Below, one piece after another: positions 63,262 through 64,000 of a stretch of DNA of 64,000 bases; positions within the stretch are counted from its first letter, which is position 1; every line of letters begins with the position of its first letter. The notes below the pieces were generated by a model. That model was not told where the DNA came from, did not search any database, and was given only the letters and a program-made list of their open reading frames with translations. This stretch comes from Clostridia bacterium (GTDB lineage: Bacteria > Bacillota > Clostridia > Oscillospirales > Acutalibacteraceae), in NCBI GenBank assembly GCA_017437005.1, contig JAFSBZ010000039.1, positions 1 to 64,000 of the forward strand, written 5' to 3'. Position numbers and translations under genes: made by a program.

Positions 63262-64000
63262 TGTTTAACTCCTTTAAAAATGTTTCTTCAAGTCCAAGAT
63301 AAATTATATTTCCAAGTATAGTTTTATACTTTTTTATATCTAATAGTTCAAATGCCTTTGCGGCTTCGTTTACACAAAAATACAACTGCCCTTTTACGCG
63401 TTCTTTAACCTCTGTTTCATCAACGTTTTTAAGCACGTTGTAACTGCCTGATTTTATATCTTCTGGTAGATCAACAGCGGCATCCAACAAATAGATGTAT
63501 CTGCCAAGGCAATATCCCAAGCGATTAAGCACCCTTTTTTGCATTTCGTTTTCACTGCAAAGAGAGAGTATTTTTTCCATAACCTTAGCTGTTGGGTCTG
63601 CCGCTTCATCAATTGATATGCACATTGTCTTTTCAAGCGAATTTTGCTTTGCTATATACTCGGCAACTGCTGTTTCAATTTGCGGATAAAGCTTTGCCGC
63701 CTTTTTATGTGCGCGTGAGAATATAGGCTTTAAACACCAATATCCTGCTTTTTTAAACCCACGCTCATCGGCTATGTTATCAAGTATTTTGTAATATAGC
63801 ATTATCATTGCCGCGGCGGCAGGCATATCTACAGCATCAAGATTTTTACAATAGTTACACTTCTTTAGCGGATTAAATGCACACCGTTTGCGCTCAAAAC
63901 CGTCGCAACCGTCTTTAAGCGACATATTAAGCAGCGCCAAAAAGGTAAAATCATAGCTTAGTGTAAAGCGTGATAGTATACCGTAGCTTTTTCCAAGCTT
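63245..64000 (-). CDS. DUF5685-like protein, 5' end cut by the window
   Basis: At least 252 codons; the frame is open through 64000 with no stop and no good start in view, and the residues at the edge ([20 protein letters not shown]) continue the family pattern. [14 protein letters not shown] near the cut end carries a CxxC pair. It belongs to a clostridial family of unknown function that is usually beside a J-domain gene, as here. Confidence 0.78.
   Translation of the reverse strand, partial: KLGKSYGILSRFTLSYDFTFLALLNMSLKDGCDGFERKRCAFNPLKKCNYCKNLDAVDMPAAAAMIMLYYKILDNIADERGFKKAGYWCLKPIFSRAHKKAAKLYPQIETAVAEYIAKQNSLEKTMCISIDEAADPTAKVMEKILSLCSENEMQKRVLNRLGYCLGRYIYLLDAAVDLPEDIKSGSYNVLKNVDETEVKERVKGQLYFCVNEAAKAFELLDIKKYKTILGNIIYLGLEETFLKELNNERSV

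Overview
The window looks like a chromosome segment of an A+T-rich, spore-forming Firmicute of the class Clostridia, probably an Oscillospirales/Ruminococcaceae-type gut or rumen bacterium. The class call rests on the str operon order, an IspH-ribosomal protein S1 fusion, the rqcP-yabP-yabQ-divIC-yabR block, SpoVB, dipicolinate synthase DpaAB, a PdaB-type deacetylase, and recurrent strong Shine-Dalgarno sites of the form AGGTGAT. A cohesin-domain surface protein, an alpha-L-rhamnosidase and a glucuronate isomerase suggest plant or mucin glycan use; the family-level placement is inference.

Layout. 1-3560 (minus): rpsL-rpsG-fusA-tuf, cut inside tuf, with a near-consensus promoter before rpsL. 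3592-5768: split ThrE exporter, a REP-associated tyrosine transposase (RAYT) and a small membrane protein. 5844-7910: groS-groL with its own promoter and terminator. 7927-10830: lipid kinase, THUMP RNA methyltransferase and the alpha subunit of class I fumarase. 10894-13156: HU, rqcP, yabP, yabQ, divIC and an S1-domain protein. 13225-23669: a dense block recJ-relA-dtd-MBL hydrolase-hemZ-uridine kinase-like-zinc ribbon-nucleosidase-spoVB. 23734-27976: a MarR regulator and a heterodimeric ABC exporter, with a consensus promoter overlapped by a palindrome. 28038-33228: PucR/CdaR-type regulator, ftsE, ftsX, an M23 hydrolase, VanZ-like and a coiled-coil protein. 33294-39421: murC, AlaX-like editing protein, prmA, prfB, PPIase lipoprotein and a phosphopantetheinyl transferase.

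Strand use becomes mixed after 39.5 kb: cca and dpaAB (plus); uxaC, two paralogous membrane proteins, rfbA and cyclophilin (minus); rhamnosidase, a histidine phosphatase, ruvX and a CAP-domain lipoprotein (plus); acetyltransferase and metallophosphatase (minus); two small genes with individual promoters (plus); pdaB (minus); an ECF sigma/anti-sigma pair (plus); cohesin protein, iron alcohol dehydrogenase, ispH-rpsA, cmk, a BaiN-like flavoprotein, a membrane protein, a J-domain protein and a DUF5685-like protein cut by the window end (minus).

The most unusual signal is a family of REP-like hairpins beginning GTAGGG. Two copies lie inside the RAYT coding sequence, in opposite orientation and translated; one is identical over 27 bases to an intergenic copy at 44.8 kb. 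Other copies form inverted pairs at 44.8 and 62.0 kb, and one lies just after the rhamnosidase gene. Other points: a possible AUC start codon at 52139, an SD-sequestering hairpin between rqcP and yabP, degenerate catalytic residues that define a heterodimeric exporter, a repeat-expanded acidic insertion in FtsX, and groSL without a CIRCE operator. I see no rRNA, tRNA, CRISPR array or prophage, and no gene-free stretch over 300 bases.
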